Shown piece after piece: positions 1-9,663 of a stretch of 11,987 nt of DNA. Under the pieces are notes generated by a model. It saw only the letters and a program-made list of their open reading frames with translations, made no database searches and was not told the origin of the DNA. Within the stretch, counting starts at the first letter, position 1; every line of letters begins with the position of its first letter. Made by a program: the position numbers and the translations under genes. This stretch comes from Acanthaster planci (taxonomy: Eukaryota > Echinodermata > Asteroidea > Valvatida > Acanthasteridae). Location: assembly GCF_001949145.1 (NCBI RefSeq), contig NW_019091371.1, forward strand, positions 1,834,997-1,846,983, given 5' to 3'.

Positions 1-786
1 CCGAAGTCTGATTGCAGCCATTTTTCAAGCGGCAACCCTCAAGTTTCTCGGGCACTTACGACCATTTTTCAGCCGTAGTTTTTTTAGCCCTTCTGCTCTC
101 ATATGAAAGCCCAAAGACACAGGGAGTTGATCCTGGCAACGATTTACACAATCTCACTATTTTGGGGGCCAAACAATCTCCTTTTTAAAAAGATACTGTG
201 AGGGGGGCACTTTTAATGCTAATGAGATGGTCAAACATTCTCACTTGAATTAGTGGTCTGCACCCGTTACGAGGCAGGGCGGGCACGGGGGGGTCGAGGG
301 GTTCGAACGAATCCCCCCACCCCGCTCGCTTCTGAGTTCCGCTTGTTGGTGGTCTTTTTTGTGTGTGTACTGAATATTTTAAATATACCACAATATTTGG
401 CATACAAGCCACAGCTTTATAGGCCTACGTTGATTCTCAAGCTCAAGGTGACCACGATTCTGCATGATAATGAGTCAATCTTCAGTCATATGTACCGTGA
501 GGATGTTCCAGCAAATATCCACACGGGTGTCTCAAAGGGTTTGAAATCAATGTATTTTTGTTAAGTTCGTTCAATATTGAAAAATGCTGTGTACAAGTCT
601 TACATACATTCTTGGTTAGCGATAGACATGCAACTTTTCAATGTACTCCAACACTCATTGTGATAGGCCTTTGTATAAAAATATGTGTTCACAGTGTCAA
701 AAGTTCCACTTTTTGGTTTGACGACCCCCCCCCCGGTCTCTGGTCAGGCAACGGGCCTGTGAGGGATGCATTCCACCAACTGGTTG
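1..786. other. non-coding flank, no gene recognised
   Basis: No reading frame here has recognisable protein similarity. The short ORFs are low-complexity or overlap one another on opposite strands. Two things stand out. A GC-rich patch at about 271-330 contains GGGGTTCGAACGAATCCCC (298-316), which can fold back on itself and resembles a tRNA T-arm. A C10 run lies at 725-734. I see no A box or poly(A) tail that would make this a convincing tRNA-derived SINE. Confidence 0.6.
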
Positions 787-1305
787 TATTTCTGCGCGCA
801 AGCTGATGAATATTTTGTGATCCCACGGGGTTTTTTTTACAATAAGACATGCCCATAATCAGGAGGGATCATAGAAATATTTCTGTAAGTCCCGAATTTG
901 GGACTGATAGTTTCCAGTTCGGGTACCTATTTCATTCACAAAAAGCCCAAAGTTGCGGGCCTATATTGGATAGAGGCGGGCGGCTACATTCAGAGCTGAG
1001 CGCAAAATTTTACTACTATTTTAGGGGTATGTTCGGGAAAAGGAGAATAAAAAAAATTCATGGCTAACCCCCCTAAAAATTTACACGGAAAGTGATCTGC
1101 TGGCCATTATCTTGAATTTCCAGTGAAATAAAACTGAGGCGAACGTCTTCACGAGAGTCAACATGCGGCGCTATTTCGGTCCGATTTTGGACTGTTTTCT
1201 ATGGGCGCGTACTTAGTGTATGGTGCAACCCGACGTCAAAATCCTGCGCGTACGACCACTGAAGTAAAAAACAACGGTGGCGACGCTTTCCTCTAAATCA
1301 CTAGA
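787..1305. repeat. diverged tandem duplication, copy A
   Basis: This segment lines up with 1306-1780 in the same orientation at an offset of about 485-520 bases. Anchors in order are TCTGCGCGCAAGCT near 790 (copy B: TCTACGCGCGAGCT near 1308), CATAGAAATAT near 870, GGGCCTATA near 957, GCTACATTCAG near 979, GGCCATTATCTT near 1102, CTATGGGCGCGTA at 1200-1212 and GTGCAACC near 1222. The changing offset shows several indels. No coding potential was recognised, and no terminal inverted repeats or target-site duplications were found, so the unit is unclassified. Confidence 0.75.
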
Positions 1306-1780
1306 TTTCTACGCGCGAGCTCATTACGTTGTGTGATTCTCACGGATTATTTACAATGAGAGGTTACATTATCGGAGCCAAGCATAGAAATATTCTACAT
1401 TTATTATTCTCAAATATGGGACATGTGGCCTCGAACTCGGGGTACTGATTTTCTTCACAAACCTCCCATTATGGGCCTATACAGGCGAGCAGCTACGTTC
1501 AGGTTTGAGAGCAAAGCCTAGGGGAAGGGTGAATAAAAGAAAATTGCTCGGCCAACTGTTAGATATTGAAAAGAAAACCGGACTTCTGGCCATAATCTTA
1601 AATTCCCTGTGAAACACGGTTGCCAACTTATTCCCCGGGGTCACCAGGCCGTGCTATTTCTGTCCAGTTTTGCACTGTTTTTATGCACTTGTTGTCTATG
1701 GGCGCGTAGTGCAACCTAAATCGCTGAGGCGTGGCACATTGTAGCAAGCAAAAGACCTTCACACTAATAAATTCATAATT
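1306..1780. repeat. diverged tandem duplication, copy B
   Basis: This is the second copy of the unit at 787-1305. Matching anchors are CATAGAAATATT near 1383, GGGCCTATA near 1475, GCTACGTTCAG near 1493, GGCCATAATCTT near 1588, CTATGGGCGCGTA at 1696-1708 and GTGCAACC near 1710. The copies are well diverged, so the duplication is old or derives from two family members inserted side by side. The right edge is approximate: similarity fades after about 1720, shortly before the Penelope-like fragment begins. Confidence 0.75.
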
Positions 1781-1800
1781 ATGGACGCATGCGCACATAT

Positions 1801-1935
1801 GGCCCTGGCGGGAAGAAATGTGATAGGGCCATTGAAAAGGTGCAGAGGTGCGACAACCTACACCAAGAACTCAACCACATCAAGTCCGCCCTCAAGATGA
1901 ACGGCTACCAACGTATCAACCTTTCTAAGAACGGT
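1801..1935 (+). pseudogene. Penelope-like retroelement ORF fragment (helical/NGY region)
   Basis: One open frame reads through 1789-2007. Its middle part (about 1837-1905) contains a basic and helical stretch followed by ELNHIKSALKMNGY. This resembles the segment of Penelope-like and related GIY-YIG retroelement polyproteins that lies just after the reverse transcriptase core and ends in L..NGY, shortly before an LPY motif. Neither the reverse transcriptase nor the endonuclease is present here. The frame runs directly into a terminal-repeat sequence that is found again near the Penelope-like remnant at 10681-11745, which supports the assignment. It is a broken fragment. Recognition is from memory of the family pattern, so the family call is moderate. 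Confidence 0.5.
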
Positions 1936-2070
1936 CAGAGCACAGGCCGAAACGTCGAGTTTATACCCACCGGTTCTTTTAAGAACCACTCGTCCAAAAG
2001 AGATTGATTCCATGGTGTACCCGCAAATCCATTTTTCATGATTTATCCACCACGCAAAGTTCAAATCTTA
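1920..2070 (+). repeat. dispersed terminal repeat, copy 1
   Basis: Bases 1969-2070 match the reverse complement of 10681-10785 with few differences. Shared blocks include GGTTCTTTTAAGAACCAC, TTGATTCCATGGTGTACCC, CCATTT.TCATG and CAAATCTTACT or its close variant. Bases 1930-1990 also match 11655-11717 in the same orientation (blocks GG.CAGAG.ACA and CACCGGTTCT.TTAAGAACCAC). This is therefore one of three copies of the same terminal sequence in the window, all associated with Penelope-like debris. The right edge at about 2070 is where the match to the second copy ends. Confidence 0.8.
1972..1987 (+). promoter_or_regulatory. histone-mRNA-type 3' stem-loop motif, copy 1
   Basis: GGTTCT, TTTA and AGAACC form a perfect 6-bp stem with a 4-base loop. 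This fits the metazoan replication-dependent histone 3'-end consensus (stem GGYYYU/ARRRCC, loop UHUH), and it is followed by ACTC where histones usually have ACCCA. Eight bases after the stem comes AAAAGAG (1996-2002), a purine-rich stretch placed like the histone downstream element that pairs with U7 snRNA. No histone ORF lies upstream. Function is inferred from the shape only; the motif may be a chance palindrome fixed in the repeat. Confidence 0.45.
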
Positions 2071-3240
2071 CTTAATTTATACTACCTATGATAGACGGGG
2101 GCCATACTCAGAAAAAAAAACATGGACGTTGGCCTGAAAACTGATATTCTAGCAGACGACGCATATCAGTGGTGACCCATGTGAGGGATTTGTCCTACCA
2201 TTTCCCTTGAAGACCTCGTGTGTGAATAAATTCCCAAGAATCTAACAAATGGTGAACAGCTTCTGGTAAGAAAGATCTCATGAAAATAATCAAAGAAGAG
2301 GAAAATGTCAATTTCACGACAAAGTATAATTATGAAAAATGTCATTTTCCCCTAACTTTGTGTCTAATTTTCACAATCTTGCCGGGTTTACCTTCAAATA
2401 CCTTTGATGCCACATAATTGACTTGTAACTCTTATGGTTAAAAAGTTTATGGTTATTACTTTTAGGCAGAAAACATTTGTGAACTTCACTTCGTTTTTAA
2501 TTGGGACGCAATTTCGTAATTTTCCGTGTTTTTCATGTAGTGCCCAATTTTCACACTTTTGTCAAATTCCCCTCAGGTCGTCGGTGGTACTGTCTGGAAG
2601 ACTGATGAATCGTTTGTATCCATCAATCCATTTTCCTTGTGTCTGAAATGCAGTTCGTTTTTCATGCGGATTCAAATTTCCGTTCTGAGCCCGACATGAC
2701 CGGTAGCGGTCAAAAATGAGATGTCCGCATTTTGGGCACGACATACACGTACACGCACATACACCTGGATACGACGAGTTTGTTTCGGTACGAGTTGACT
2801 TTTACCGTTACATTGCGCTAATAACTACAACGACGTCAAATTGCCCCCCCCCCCCAAAAAAAAAAACTTTCCATTTTAATTCATACGGTTTCCGTCTTGC
2901 ATAACACTTTCTCAATAGAGCGTTCATGATATTCCGCACTATCCACAAGTAGAGAAATGTTAGAGAAAACCCGGCTAAACTGAGAAAAATCCCCTCTAAA
3001 ATGTTGGCTTCAATTCCAACTTCCAACTTAGTTTAGAGTTACGTGAGAAAGACGAGCAAAAATTTCTCAGAAAACGGATTTTTATCATGTGGAAGTTAGC
3101 AAAAGGGACTTTGAGTGTTTAAAACTAATTGGTACGGAAATGAAGGGCAAACAATTATATCTGAGCTTGATGTTGATCAATTTTTTAGGGGTCCACCTGT
3201 CCGAGTCAAGAGCCATTTTACTGGCTTTTCTGGCTGTAGC
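2071..3240. other. non-coding intergenic stretch, no gene recognised
   Basis: The region is AT-rich with no recognisable protein, RNA or complete transposon. Short ORFs on both strands have no family features. The only conspicuous item is a homopolymer junction, C12 followed directly by A11, at 2844-2866. A small hairpin, GACCG GTAG CGGTC, sits at 2698-2711, but it is too short to interpret. Confidence 0.6.
2844..2866. repeat. C12A11 homopolymer junction
   Basis: Twelve C residues at 2844-2855 are followed directly by eleven A residues at 2856-2866. Such a run is prone to length polymorphism and to sequencing or assembly error. No adjacent element was recognised that would make the A run a retroelement tail. 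Confidence 0.9.
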
Positions 3241-3249
3241 GGAATTCAG

Positions 3250-3609
3250 TACGCGCGCATGCACACACAGTGAGGGGACACAAACACAGATGGGCTTGCA
3301 ACCAATGCATTTGTGCGCATGCGTGCTGCACTCAGGACGGTACGGGACGTATGCAAATAAATCTACCAACGGAGCTGGCCTGGGAATTATCATGATGATG
3401 CAGACGTTCATGATTAGATTTGAGCATTGCCTGCCATGATTGTCGAGGGTTAGGTTGGGTGATCGTGTGATGTGCGACTACACTATAGTTGAAGTTTATG
3501 GACGTCGTGGCCGAACAACGCTTCTACAGAACAAGACAGATTCTCTAAATGCATTATCCAAAAATTCTGTCTACTGACAAAAAAGAGATTAGTCAGTGAG
3601 TATTTGTAA
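3250..3609 (+). promoter_or_regulatory. probable promoter and 5' UTR of headcase
   Basis: Within 310 bases upstream of the ORF there is a cluster of known vertebrate/metazoan factor motifs: CCAAT at 3302-3306, the palindromic NRF-1-like TGCGCATGCG at 3314-3323 (a partial CGCGCATGC near 3255), and a perfect POU octamer ATGCAAAT at 3351-3358. No TATA box at a convincing distance was seen. The transcription start cannot be placed from the sequence. A weak donor-like GTGAGT at 3595-3600 leaves open an upstream 5' UTR exon arrangement. Motif identity is direct observation; promoter activity is inferred from clustering and position. Confidence 0.45.
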
Positions 3610-5322
3610 ATGAAATGTAAATGCGAAAACGCCGAATGTCTTGGAATCATGCCGTTTACGAAAGAAGAAAGAGCAAAATTGAAAGCCGAACGGTTTCGTG
3701 CTGAAGTTGGACTAGGCCTAGCTGATGGGAACAATTCCACCGCAGAAAATGTAAAACAAGAAGCAGATGGGAGCCCTGAGGAAAACTCTGCCGGTAGTTT
3801 GACACCATGTTGTGTGCCATTTGGTTGTACCGTTGCCAAAATGGTTAATATACTGGACCCAGATGATGTGGAGAAGGTTGTTTGTAACAACGCTGATTGT
3901 ATGCGCGGTGAGTACATGCATAAATCATGCTTTCTTACTTGGGAAGAAGAGGTTCTAACTTACTTACGATCATCTGGACGAGCCCGTAGCTGGTCTGAAA
4001 AACAAAGACGTCAGAATTTGTGGACAAAAAAGGGATACGACTTGGCATGGAAAGCATGTTCTTGCCAGTGTGGAAAAGGACATTTACGAAAAGATCTTGA
4101 CTGGATTCCACCCAAACGTGTTGTTGCTGAAAGTGGAGAGGGCAACCTTCGTAGACAGCGGAGACGTAAGAAATCCAGTGACAAACCCAGCATTGGCAAA
4201 GCCACCACCCTCCCAGCTACCAACCCTCATTCAGGAGGTGGGCATGGCCGTCACCGACATGCGTCAGCATCTTCCAATGAAAACCACACTCCACCACACA
4301 GCCCAGTTGTGAAAACAGACTTCTCCGTTTCTTCACCCAGTCAGTCTCCCTACACTTGCATGAATTCATTGTCATCAAGCATCCATCAACAGGGAACACT
4401 TGGAAATGTAAACCATCAACAGCATGTTAGGTGCAAGCGCCACTCTGAGGGAAACAAGCCTGATTCTTTTGAATGGCCACCTCCAAGACAATGTAATACT
4501 TGCTCAGAGGGAGGTGATGGCTTAAAAAATATCAGTCTTAATTCTTCAAGTGGAGGGCTTGGTCTGTTACCAGGACAACATCATTCTCAGTCCCATGAAA
4601 GTATTGGGCAAGATAAAGGTAATGATCAGGTAGGACAAGACAGCAATAGCCCTTACCTTATTCAAACTGAAAACAAAGGACAGAGGAAGATCGGTGCAGG
4701 TTATACGATGCCATTTATACATCGTGTGGATCTATCAGTTTTTGTCAAGCTGTTACCACCACAAAAATGCAACCCCTACCACATAAGGATGGATAATGAA
4801 CAGGGCCCAGATGACGATGAAGTTAGAGTGTTTGTATACAGTGCGTTGGCCTCACATGGTGTTGCATCCATGATCTGCTCCATGTGTCAAAACCACCTGC
4901 CAGTCTTTGATTGCTACCCTCTAATTGATGGTACATTTTATTTGACACCTCTCAACCACAGTGACTTGAACTTACGTTTGATAGTGAATGGCCGTGTTCA
5001 GTACCTTGGTGCAGTGTGCATGCAGTGTCTTGAAGGAGTCAAGCATATTGTTTGTCGCATCTGTCATTCCCGTTGGGATGGGAGTCACCACCAACTCGGC
5101 ACAGTGTACTCCTATGACATTTTTGCTGCTTCACCGTGTTGTGTAGGGCGTGTAAGCTGCAAAAAGTGTGGAAAGCCAGTGACAGACCCCAGTCGTGGCA
5201 CTCACTTCTTCAGTGAATACTCTCAGAATATACCATGCCCACATTGTGGTATTCCAGATTTTCATTTTGTAAAGCCACTAAGTAGTTATGAAGTTCTTTG
5301 TCAGGAGATAGACACTTGTTGA
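3610..5322 (+). CDS. HECA: headcase protein homologue (HECA)
   Basis: This 570-residue ORF is recognised as headcase, the metazoan protein known from Drosophila hdc and human HECA. In flies it marks and maintains progenitor cells, limits growth and works with the RNA-binding protein Unkempt. The N-terminal headcase domain spans about residues 66-168. It includes VVCNN at 90-94, a GRARSW..KQ.RQN..TKKGYDLA block at 123-147, and the cysteine cluster CSCQCGKGHL at 150-159. A basic RRQRRRKK at 181-188 is a likely nuclear-localisation signal. Residues 190-360 are Ser/His/Gln-rich and probably disordered. The C-terminal headcase domain at about 365-562 has CxxC pairs at 423/426, 470/473, 482/485, 517/520 and 543/546, the block CHSRWDGS..QLGT, and FVKP.SS near the end, suggesting metal binding. 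The length is close to human HECA (about 540). The ATG directly follows an in-frame TAA; its context is weak (T at -3), and Met14 has A at -3, so the exact start is uncertain. No intron interrupts the ORF. Confidence 0.96.
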   Translation: MKCKCENAECLGIMPFTKEERAKLKAERFRAEVGLGLADGNNSTAENVKQEADGSPEENSAGSLTPCCVPFGCTVAKMVNILDPDDVEKVVCNNADCMRGEYMHKSCFLTWEEEVLTYLRSSGRARSWSEKQRRQNLWTKKGYDLAWKACSCQCGKGHLRKDLDWIPPKRVVAESGEGNLRRQRRRKKSSDKPSIGKATTLPATNPHSGGGHGRHRHASASSNENHTPPHSPVVKTDFSVSSPSQSPYTCMNSLSSSIHQQGTLGNVNHQQHVRCKRHSEGNKPDSFEWPPPRQCNTCSEGGDGLKNISLNSSSGGLGLLPGQHHSQSHESIGQDKGNDQVGQDSNSPYLIQTENKGQRKIGAGYTMPFIHRVDLSVFVKLLPPQKCNPYHIRMDNEQGPDDDEVRVFVYSALASHGVASMICSMCQNHLPVFDCYPLIDGTFYLTPLNHSDLNLRLIVNGRVQYLGAVCMQCLEGVKHIVCRICHSRWDGSHHQLGTVYSYDIFAASPCCVGRVSCKKCGKPVTDPSRGTHFFSEYSQNIPCPHCGIPDFHFVKPLSSYEVLCQEIDTC

Positions 5323-6158
5323 TCTTCTGAATTTATCTTCTGAAATTTTCTCTCGGAAGAAATCTATAATTGGCCACATAAAATGTAATCCAACTCAAGT
5401 AAAAAAAAATGCATGGCTGAGCTTTGTTGTCTCTTGTTAACATTCAAACAGTGTTTACTTTAACACATTACACACTAAGCAGTGGTCATTATTTTTGTCG
5501 TCACAGGTGTTGAAAGTGTATTGTAGATGTACATGCGTACATTATGATGTTTGTCAGATGAACACAGTGATGGAATTAAATCAGTGCTGCTGATCTGCAT
5601 GTGCATCTCGATTTTCTATTGTTGAAAATTTGGAACTTGTCAGTTTCTTTTCATTGCTGCTATACATGTATCATAAGAACTTGCTACATAATGCTGTGAA
5701 TTGATTTGTACCTATGTAAATGTAGATCTGAAAAATGGTTGGGCTTAGACTTGGAAAAATCATTGTCAACTGTCTAACGTTTAGTTTCAATGTCAGTAAG
5801 TGCTTGACATTCATAGTTTTATTTGAGTCTGATGAATTTCAGCATGAAATAATATATTCACTGTAATACCATTTGCATTAAGAGAAATTACTGAAAAAAT
5901 TGTATCCAGTTTGAAATACATTGTACATTTTTGGTCACACATCATCACTTGCCAGAGTTTCGTGGCTGCCCTCAATTTAAAGAAAGAAAAAAAAATTCCT
6001 TATGTTTTCTTTTCTCATAAAGATGTGTTTTTTCCATTCCATTAATTATTTATGGCTTATACCACAGGCCACTGGTCCCCACTTGAAAATTGTTCCGCTG
6101 CCAGTGGTGATGCATGCCTATAGTGCACTTTACATGTAGCTGTCGTGGCTCTGGACAT

Positions 6159-6897
6159 TACAGTTGAACCTCATTAATAAAAGGTGCTGCGGACTGTGCA
6201 GATTATAAAGAACAAAGGATTTGAACCAAATCATTTCTGATTATTGACCACTTGATGCTGGATGAACACATAAACACACCCAAATTTCCCTATTTGTTTC
6301 ACAGAAGATGTGCACGCTTGTCTAAGAATTTTTTTTTATTTCTTGGTTGAAGTATTCATGCAGTGTGTTAGTTACATCAAAGTGCTGACACTGCTACTTA
6401 GTGGACCCCCTCCCCCAAACTAATGTCAGTAAAACTGAAATGCCTTTCTTCAGTAATTAGAATTGAATTTGGGAGCCCACACCATGCACAGAAAGCTGAG
6501 GGGATTATAGACCTCCTTTGTTTGGGTAAGCCTATTTGCTAAGGAGCAAAGCCACACTTAAATGAGATAAGGTTACAAAATCCCAACTGGCAGCTCCTTT
6601 GTATTGAAATAATTGGTAAAAAACACACATGGCCACAGGTGATTCCTATGTGCAATGGACCTTTGTTTATGAACTGGTTGACGTCTGGACACGTGCCCCA
6701 ACTTTTACCATGGCAGTTGAAAAAACAGGAAAACCAATGAAAATACTTATGCTTAAACTCGAGCTGTGCCTTCCAACATACTTTATGGGTGTAATGGATA
6801 AATTGTAGAGTTGAAGAATTTGCTGGGAAAAAGCCCAGCCCCAGCAGCTTTTTTACTTAACAAAATCCAACCTTTAACTGATTGAGGTTTGACTGTG
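6159..6897. mobile_element. probable non-autonomous pogo/Tc1-like DNA transposon
   Basis: The left end reads CAGTTGAACCTCATTAATAA from 6161, preceded by TA at 6159-6160. About 735 bases later, the reverse complement of the sequence ending at 6895 reads CAGTCAAACCTCAATCAGTT. The two ends share CAGT, AACCTCA and AAAGGT in register over about 25 bases, as diverged terminal inverted repeats. CAGT(T/C)(G/A)AACCTC is a terminal sequence typical of pogo/Tigger-type elements in invertebrates, which duplicate a TA target. The right flank has TG where TA would be expected. No transposase ORF lies between the ends, so the copy would be a decayed or MITE-type element. Confidence 0.5.
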
Positions 6898-8459
6898 TGT
6901 AATGCTGTAATACTAGCATAATATTTTATGCGACATACATGTACATGTATTTACGAGGTTGCGGCCCCAAGTTCACTTTGGATGGGGATAAGTCCAATTT
7001 GTACCAATAAAATATAAATTCCCCTTTGACCAGTTTTGTTCTACTCCAAAAGACATGACCCTTAAAATCAATTTTGAATGGCCTCGTACATGGGATAAAG
7101 TGTAATTTTTCATGATTTTCTACATTAGGAGTGTGTTACTTAATGGCCTACATATTGCATGTTTTGGTTGGTTGATTTATTTCCTCATATCACAATAAGA
7201 ATATAGTGAAGCACAGTTAATTACAGAATGAGTAGGTGTCTCTCAATCACGTCACCTATAGGTTGCCATGAGCATTGTCAGTTTTTACTCCATTTTTTGT
7301 GATGTGCTTTGGTTGCGTTGTATTTTAAAGATACTTGGATCAGCATGTGTAATTTTAGAACATTTTGCACACCGCATGCAAACGCACCTGTTGGCGGCGT
7401 TGATGTAGTTGCAGTTTACCTACAAAGATGGCATCTAACGAGAGAGGTCAATAAGGGGTGATGAATGGCGGATACCAGGCAGAAAGCAAATACTTGTACA
7501 TTGCCTGGTTCTTTAATTGTATTCCAATAGTATCCATGTGGGAATATATTACAAGGTAGAGAAGTGAGGGAGGAGAGAGTAAAAAAGTAAAATGCTTGTG
7601 TAGTAAACATGTATGGTTAACTTACATAATGTACGTGTTCAGTAATGAATGCTCTGTTATTGCATACATGTATATGTACACATGAACAACAGTATCCATA
7701 TACATTAACTTATGGGTATACTTGTTTGTGCTAAAGTCCTAAATTCTCTTGATTTTTTAACGTTGACAACACAAGAACAATGTGTTGTATTATTGTTCCA
7801 TTGGTTGAAGTATACATCTACTTGTGCATACACAGAATTATTGTGTACGTGTACACACATACAAAATTATTGCAAGTAAAGGTTATTGACTGGCTAAGAA
7901 TTTCTTTTGTAAACTGTTTTACTGAAGAGGGTGCCTTTCTTGGTTTGTTGTAGCACTTACTTTGAAAGCTACTGAAATTCTGAAACGATGAATGGTTCAT
8001 TGACAAATTTAAAGACGTGACAGAATATCCTTTAGAGTTTTATTGTGTACCAGACGTAAATTTATGTTGTGCTGTTTTTGTTCGATTAATTACTAAAATT
8101 TATCAGTGCTCATACTTATTTTTGCAGAATAGTCCGAAATGCGTAATTACTTTATGGTATTATTCAACAAAACATCAGAAGATTATTGACTGTTACTTTG
8201 TTGTAAAAGTGGCTGCAGTGCAGTTTGCTGTGCTCCATTTAAAAATTGGATGACATCTGATCAGTTGCTTGATGCTGTACTTGTAGGCTGATGATGTGTA
8301 GATGTACACTGTACATGTACCTGCTGCGTATGGCTCTGAACTGCTATATACATGTAGCTCCGAAGGAAGGCGAAACCAAAGTTACAGACCAAAAATCTTG
8401 CTCAACATGTAACTTGCACAATATACGGATTTGGTGTCATCTCAAAATACTTTAGTGCA

Positions 8460-8467
8460 TGTAAATA
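8460..8467 (+). promoter_or_regulatory. Pumilio-type element UGUAAAUA
   Basis: TGTAAATA matches the PUF-protein recognition consensus UGUANAUA exactly, in the sense strand of headcase. A second copy is at 10410-10417. Two matches in 5 kb of AT-rich DNA could be chance. They matter only if the 3' UTR of headcase extends this far. Confidence 0.25.
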
Positions 8468-8724
8468 CGTATACATCCAGTGGGTGCAAAATTGAATGGC
8501 CATGGACATGAAAGATTGTCACAAGAAAAAATAATCAGACTTTTATTATGAAAATATAAGGGGGGTACCCGCTGTCCAAGTACATTTTTAATAAAATCTT
8601 TTCTCCAGTTTTGAGGCTCACTATTTAGATTCACATCAGAAGATAGGTTTAAAGATCAATCACATTTGTAATTCACAATTCACCTTTTATGAAATTTAGT
8701 TGTATTTAAATTATGTACAAACTG

Positions 8725-8730
8725 AATAAA
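8725..8730 (+). terminator. AATAAA polyadenylation hexamer (candidate)
   Basis: A canonical AATAAA in headcase sense. The downstream 40 bases are only weakly GU-rich, so it is a weaker candidate than the one at 9926. Confidence 0.25.
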
Positions 8731-9663
8731 GATTGCTACTGATGTCAAAAGCAGGAGTTGAAGTCTTCCATATCAAGCAAACTGAAAACAAAGTTGTTGG
8801 GAGCATCCTGTAGAAGCCTGTTCAGATGTCACACTACAGCTTTGCAATTATACAACTTCCATTATGGGGCGAAGCGCCCGTGTGTGAGTGCTGTGCTTGC
8901 TTGCACATAACTGAACTAAAAGAGGTCAGACAGTGAGAGTAACTTGAAATTGCTTTTCCTTTGGCAGTGTTGATCAACAATAGATTGTATGATAAAGTTC
9001 AACTACCCCAATTTGAACTGGAGTGAGGTCCTGATGAATTTTAGGCAGATGCCTGCAGTCATTTGCCGAGAATGACATCTCACAAGAGCCGTTTTATGAC
9101 ATCAAATTGCTAGATTTGTTTGCTACCCTCATCAACACTTTTTTTATTCTGAGCATTCTTGTGGTGGAACTGAACTCCCCAAATGAAAAGTTTTTATAAA
9201 TACGAAGAGAAGCTGCCACGTTAGTTTCGATGGTAACAATGACTGATTCCTTGTTAAATAACCATTTTATGTCAAAGCAGTGTGATTGATCTTTAAAGTC
9301 CTGAACTTGATTGCAAAATAGATTCGCAGAATGATATCTTTGGCTAATGTTAGTTACAAGTATTTGCTACCACTGATAAGTGTTGGTTACAATGTTCATT
9401 CAGCTCTTTTTGGCTTTTTTGAGATTTGTTTTTTGAAAATTAGCAAGTTACTTCGGGACACGGATTATCTTGAACCATCATGACCAAGTTTGCAGAGGTC
9501 ATCAGATGATGATTATGATTTCTAGTGAAGACGAGGTGTGGACAGCACATTGTGTAATTGCCAACAAAACATTTTGACACTATTTAAATAATTTGATAGG
9601 TCTTTAAAGGAAAAAATAAAAACAAGTTAAAAAATAAGGAGCTGTAGCTATTTCAGAAAAATA

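Noticed and set aside
253-564. 103-residue plus-strand ORF overlapping a 75-residue minus-strand ORF
   Set aside because: No domain, no signal features beyond a chance hydrophobic stretch, and composition follows the underlying GC-rich patch and AT-rich DNA.
3085-3439. Two ORFs of 108 and 116 residues on opposite strands just upstream of headcase
   Set aside because: They overlap almost fully, show no recognised family, and lie where promoter motifs cluster. At most one could be real and nothing favours either.
3483-3917. 144-residue minus-strand ORF
   Set aside because: It is antisense to the start of the headcase ORF and is explained by its codon pattern.
5320-5346. Stop-codon readthrough extension, as known for Drosophila headcase
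   Set aside because: After the TGA the frame meets another TGA within eight codons, so readthrough would add almost nothing.
8017-8253. 78-residue plus-strand ORF with hydrophobic segments
   Set aside because: Low complexity, AT-driven, no conserved motif, and located within probable 3' UTR or flank.
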